Positions 60,705 through 64,000 of a stretch of 64,000 bases of DNA are shown here, one piece after another; position 1 is the stretch's first letter, and every line of letters starts with the position of its first letter. A program made the translations under genes and the position numbers. The notes beneath the pieces are model-generated. The model was not told the DNA's origin, made no database searches, and saw nothing but the letters and a program-made list of their open reading frames with translations. The DNA is from an uncultured Paracoccaceae bacterium (lineage in GTDB: Bacteria; Pseudomonadota; Alphaproteobacteria; Rhodobacterales; Rhodobacteraceae): positions 1-64,000 of the forward strand of contig CANLDN010000007.1 in the NCBI GenBank assembly GCA_947489445.1, in the 5' to 3' direction.

Positions 60705-62015
60705 ATGCAAAAAACGATTCTCGGCGCTCTCGCCGTTTCCACAATGCTGTCGCCGGGTGCGGCAATGGCGCAAACCGAAGTGCAGTTTTGGCACGCATTC
60801 ACGGGACGACTCGGAGAGCTTGTCGCGGCACAAGTTGAAGCATTCAATGCCAGCCAAAGCGACTATGTCGTCGTGCAAAGCCATAAAGGCAACTACTCAG
60901 AAACGCTCAATTCCGGCATCGCGGCGTTCCGTGCGGGCGAACACCCACATATCCTGATGGTGTTCGAAGTCGGTACGGCGACGATGATGTCGGCACAAGG
61001 TGCGACCAGACCAGTGTATGAGGTGATGGCGCAAAGCGGTGCCACCTTTGATCCCAACGCTTATATCGGCTCGGTCAAAGGGTACTACACCACCACAGAC
61101 GGCGACATGCTATCGCTGCCATTCAACTCGTCCACACCTGTTTTGTGGGTGAACCGCGACGCGTTTGAGGCGGCAGGCGTTGATCCTGACACCGATCTGT
61201 CAACTTGGCAGGCCGTGGGCGAAACGCTGGAAGCACTGAAGGCAGGCGGGTCCGAATGCCCGCTGGTCACCGCGTGGCAAAGCTGGATTCACCTCGAAAA
61301 CTTCTCCGCCTATCATGACGTACCATTCGCCAGTCAGGACAATGGCTTTGCTGGTCTGGATACAGAATTGATGCTGAACGGTGACGCGCAGGTCGCGCAC
61401 CTGACGGCGATGGGCGAATGGGCGCAGGATGGCAAGTTCATCTATACCGGTCGCCGCAACGAAGGGGGTGCAAACTTCCGGTCGGGCGAATGTGCGCTCT
61501 TCACCGAAAGTTCGGCCGGGTATGCCGGGATCAAGGCCGAGGCTGAGTTTGATTTCGATGTCCGGCCACTGCCGTATTGGGAAGGTGTTGGAAACGGTCC
61601 ACAGAACACCATTATCGGCGGCGCATCGCTTTGGGTCATGGAAGGCCACGAGGACGCTGAATATGCTGGCGTTGGTGAATTCCTGGCCTTCCTGTCGTCC
61701 AGCGACGTGCAAGCGCAATGGCATCAGGACACAGGCTATTTGCCAATCACGTCCGAGGCCGGTGAGGCAACCCGTGCCGCCGGTTTCTATGAAGAAAACC
61801 CTGGCACAGACGTGGCCGTGATCCAGATGACCGCGAATGAGCCGACAGCGAACTCCAAAGGCCTGCGCCTTGGATCGTTTGATCAGATCCGCGGGATCAT
61901 CGACGAAGAGCTGGAAGCGATCTGGGCAGGCGACAAAACAGCCCAGGAAGCAATGGACAGCGCAAAAGAACGCGGTGACGCGCTCTTGCGTCGGTTCGAA
62001 GCCGCAAACGGCTAA
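60705..62015 (+). CDS. ugpB: sn-glycerol-3-phosphate-type ABC transporter substrate-binding protein UgpB
   Basis: A 436-residue extracellular solute-binding protein (family 1) with signal peptide (cleavage after AMAQ). The mature start [25 protein letters not shown] and the [22 protein letters not shown] segment match UgpB, as do [17 protein letters not shown] and the late [28 protein letters not shown] precedes the ATG. It captures glycerol-3-phosphate or glycerophosphodiesters in the periplasm. First gene of ugpBAEC. Confidence 0.87.
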   Translation: MQKTILGALAVSTMLSPGAAMAQTEVQFWHAFTGRLGELVAAQVEAFNASQSDYVVVQSHKGNYSETLNSGIAAFRAGEHPHILMVFEVGTATMMSAQGATRPVYEVMAQSGATFDPNAYIGSVKGYYTTTDGDMLSLPFNSSTPVLWVNRDAFEAAGVDPDTDLSTWQAVGETLEALKAGGSECPLVTAWQSWIHLENFSAYHDVPFASQDNGFAGLDTELMLNGDAQVAHLTAMGEWAQDGKFIYTGRRNEGGANFRSGECALFTESSAGYAGIKAEAEFDFDVRPLPYWEGVGNGPQNTIIGGASLWVMEGHEDAEYAGVGEFLAFLSSSDVQAQWHQDTGYLPITSEAGEATRAAGFYEENPGTDVAVIQMTANEPTANSKGLRLGSFDQIRGIIDEELEAIWAGDKTAQEAMDSAKERGDALLRRFEAANG

Positions 62016-62027
62016 GGCAACAACAAC

Positions 62028-62052
62028 GGCGGGTCGCTTGGCCCGCCTTTTT
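62028..62052 (+). terminator. Intercistronic terminator-like hairpin between ugpB and ugpA
   Basis: GGCGGG (62028-62033) and CCCGCC (62042-62047) form a 6-bp GC stem followed by TTTTT, 13 bases before the ugpA start. Probably partial termination, giving more binding protein than permease. Confidence 0.65.
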
Positions 62053-62065
62053 GCTGAGGGGGCTG

Positions 62066-62947
62066 ATGGAAAAACGGGTCAAGTTTCGTGGCTGGATGTT
62101 GCCGCTCCTGCTGATTGCGCCGCAGGTCGTGGTTTCGGCTGTCTTCTTTTTCTATCCTGCCGGACAAGCGATCTGGCAATCATTGTTCATCCCCGATCCT
62201 TTTGGCCTGTCGATGCAATGGGTTGGCCTCGGCAATTTCGAATTTCTGCTATCAGACAGGTTCTACCGGGCGTCCTTTGTGACAACGGCGATCTTCTCGA
62301 TCCTTGTCACGCTGTGTTCAATGATCCCCGCACTTTTTCTTGCGGTCATCGCAGACCGCCTGATCAAGGGGTCCGGCGTATACCGTACCTTGTTGATCTG
62401 GCCATATGCGGTCGCACCTGCTGTGGCGGGCGTGCTCTGGCTTTTCATGTTCAATACGCGCGTTGGTGTGGTGTCCTGGTATCTGGGGCAGCTGGGCTAT
62501 GACTGGAACCATGTGCTCAACGGGGGCGAGGCGATGGGCCTCGTCGTCGTTGCGTCTGCGTGGGGGCGGATCAGCTATAATTTCCTGTTTTTCTTCGCCG
62601 CCCTTCAAGCTGTCCCAAAATCCGTGATCGAGGCGGCAGCCATCGATGGCGCGCATTTCTGGCGGCGCTTCTGGACAATTGTGCTGCCGCTTTTGTCGCC
62701 GACGACCTTCTTCTTGCTGGTCGTCAATATCGTCTATTCCTTCTTTGAAACCTTCGGCGTGATCCACACGATCACCGCAGGCGGTCCGCAACAAACAACG
62801 ACGATCCTTGTCTACAAAGTCTACTCTGACGGTTTCGTCAGCCAAGACCTTGGCTCATCCTCAGCGCAATCCGTGATCTTGTTGATCGTGGTTGGGCTGT
62901 TGACCGTCCTACAGTTCAAGTTCATCGAAAAGCGGGTGCATTACTGA
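62066..62947 (+). CDS. ugpA: sn-glycerol-3-phosphate ABC transporter permease UgpA
   Basis: A 293-residue MalF-type permease with six helices and the EAA loop [26 protein letters not shown] (about 190-215). The start at 62066 has GAGGGG upstream. The stop overlaps the next gene's ATG by one base. Confidence 0.88.
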   Translation: MEKRVKFRGWMLPLLLIAPQVVVSAVFFFYPAGQAIWQSLFIPDPFGLSMQWVGLGNFEFLLSDRFYRASFVTTAIFSILVTLCSMIPALFLAVIADRLIKGSGVYRTLLIWPYAVAPAVAGVLWLFMFNTRVGVVSWYLGQLGYDWNHVLNGGEAMGLVVVASAWGRISYNFLFFFAALQAVPKSVIEAAAIDGAHFWRRFWTIVLPLLSPTTFFLLVVNIVYSFFETFGVIHTITAGGPQQTTTILVYKVYSDGFVSQDLGSSSAQSVILLIVVGLLTVLQFKFIEKRVHY

Positions 62948-63804
62948 TGGCACGCGAAACCCACGGTATGGTTGAAAAACGCGGGGCAGGGCTCTGGTTG
63001 ACCCATGTGTTCATGATCCTTGGCGTGCTGGTGATTTTCTTCCCGATCTGGTTGGCCTTTGTCGCCTCAACCGTGACCCAGGCTGACATCATCCGGCCAC
63101 CCATGCCGGTGTGGCCCGGTGACCAGCTTTGGACCAATTACAAGAACGCTTTGTTTTCAGGCATCAACGTGCCCGTTGGGACAATGCTCTTTAATAGCCT
63201 TGTCATGGCTATTGGGATTGCAGTGGGCAAGATCATCATCTCATTGCTGTCAGCATTCGCCATCGTCTATTTCAAGTTCCCCGGCCGCAATCTGTTCTTC
63301 TGGCTGATCTTCCTGACGCTCATGCTGCCGGTCGAGGTGCGCATCGTGCCAACCTATGAAGTCGTGGCAGGCTTCGGGATGTTGAATTCCTATTCGGGCC
63401 TGATCTTCCCGCTGATCGCGTCGGCCACAGCAACTTTCCTGTTCCGCCAGTTCTTCTTGACCATCCCTGATGAGTTGGCAGAGGCGGCGCGGGTGGACGG
63501 CGCCCGGCCAATGCGTTTCTTCTGGGATATCGTCGTCCCGATGAGCCGCACAAATATCGCAGCCCTCTTTGTGATCCTCTTTATCTACGGCTGGAATCAA
63601 TACCTCTGGCCGCTTCTGATCACCACAGACCCTGAAATGAACACCATCGTCATGGGCATCAAACAGATGTTCCCAAGCGGCGATGACTTTGCCCATTGGC
63701 CAACGATCATGGCGACCTCAATCCTTGCGATGATTCCGCCTGTGATCGTCGTGGTGGGGATGCAACGGCTGTTTATTCGTGGCCTTGTCGATAGCGAGAA
63801 ATAA
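62947..63804 (+). CDS. ugpE: sn-glycerol-3-phosphate ABC transporter permease UgpE
   Basis: A 285-residue MalG-type permease with six helices; the EAA loop is [26 protein letters not shown] (about 177-202). The UgpE-like C-terminal part [24 protein letters not shown] is well kept. It pairs with UgpA in the membrane and is followed by the ATPase gene after four bases. Confidence 0.9.
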   Translation: MARETHGMVEKRGAGLWLTHVFMILGVLVIFFPIWLAFVASTVTQADIIRPPMPVWPGDQLWTNYKNALFSGINVPVGTMLFNSLVMAIGIAVGKIIISLLSAFAIVYFKFPGRNLFFWLIFLTLMLPVEVRIVPTYEVVAGFGMLNSYSGLIFPLIASATATFLFRQFFLTIPDELAEAARVDGARPMRFFWDIVVPMSRTNIAALFVILFIYGWNQYLWPLLITTDPEMNTIVMGIKQMFPSGDDFAHWPTIMATSILAMIPPVIVVVGMQRLFIRGLVDSEK

Positions 63805-63808
63805 CAAT

Positions 63809-64000
63809 ATGGCGACCGTTTCCCTGCAAGATATCAAGAAAAACTTCGGAACCACCGAGGTGATCCACGGCATCACGACCGACATTGCGGATGGCGAGTT
63901 CATCGTCATCGTCGGACCGTCCGGCTGTGGTAAATCCACGCTCCTACGCATGGTCGCGGGGCTGGAAACCGTGACAGCAGGCGATGTGCTGATCGGGGGC
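63809..64000 (+). CDS. ugpC: sn-glycerol-3-phosphate ABC transporter ATP-binding protein UgpC (partial)
   Basis: The first 64 codons of an ABC ATPase, cut by the window end. The Walker A motif GPSGCGKST is near residue 36, followed by [16 protein letters not shown]. Position after ugpBAE identifies it as UgpC; the signature and Walker B lie outside the window. Confidence 0.88.
   Translation, partial: MATVSLQDIKKNFGTTEVIHGITTDIADGEFIVIVGPSGCGKSTLLRMVAGLETVTAGDVLIGG

Overview
The window looks like a chromosome segment of a marine alphaproteobacterium of the Rhodobacterales/Roseobacter group. This rests on a PhyR-NepR-EcfG general stress response module, TRAP transporters, the DUF3618/holin-like/nutrient-deprivation gene trio, a short plasmid-type tyrosine recombinase relic and the gene-family mix. 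Genus cannot be fixed from sequence reading alone. No rRNA, tRNA or CRISPR array was seen.

Layout. (1) 0.2-3.1 kb: a tightly overlapped minus-strand operon of three enzymes (diaminopropionate ammonia-lyase-like PLP enzyme, M24 peptidase-like hydrolase, EutA-like Asp/Glu racemase-fold protein), resembling ectoine-type or amino-acid-derivative catabolism. (2) 3.3-4.6 kb: a decayed IS1182-like transposase. (3) 4.9-10.8 kb: a sugar-acid locus with an enolase-superfamily dehydratase, a LacI repressor with a perfect 16-bp palindromic operator, gluconokinase and a three-gene TRAP transporter. (4) 11.2-12.7 kb: two accessory genes of unknown role. (5) 13.1-21.9 kb: a complete haem-uptake locus, with receptor, small exported protein, ExbB, two ExbD and TonB on the minus strand and HmuSTUV on the plus strand. 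(6) 22.1-25.2 kb: uracil-DNA glycosylase-like protein, small membrane protein, AraC regulator, DUF4142 protein and a Tat-exported cupredoxin. (7) 25.2-28 kb: a gene-poor stretch with a frameshifted integrase. (8) 27.8-33.7 kb: a Cys-rich repeat protein, a DUF1611/racemase pair, small proteins, VOC and RidA genes and an unusually short LysR regulator.

(9) 34.1-53.7 kb is the most coherent region: a general stress response island. It carries the whole switch (anti-sigma NepR, sigma EcfG, an HWE/HisKA_2 histidine kinase, and the anti-anti-sigma PhyR) plus many probable target genes: MATE exporter, topoisomerase IB with DUF2945, DUF2254, FNT channel, PLDc_N protein, DUF202, AI-2E family permease, phospholipase D, Dps, DUF1328, PRC-barrel, CsbD, DUF4112, Pmp3, DUF883-like, holin-like and DUF3618. 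Thirteen sites fit GGAAC-N16/17-(C/G/T)GTT, placed just upstream of genes in the correct orientation; three intergenic regions carry divergent pairs, two of them built as overlapping inverted repeats. Several genes here are short and easily missed (NepR, 57 aa; DUF1328, 53 aa; a GTG-started 59-aa membrane protein).

(10) 54.3-60.4 kb: a 1772-residue mosaic protein with tandem repeats, a possible JAMM-like motif and a possible GT-B-like domain, followed by a specialised NusG/RfaH-like factor. (11) 60.7-64.0 kb: a ugp-type ABC transporter (UgpB, A, E and the start of UgpC), cut by the window end.
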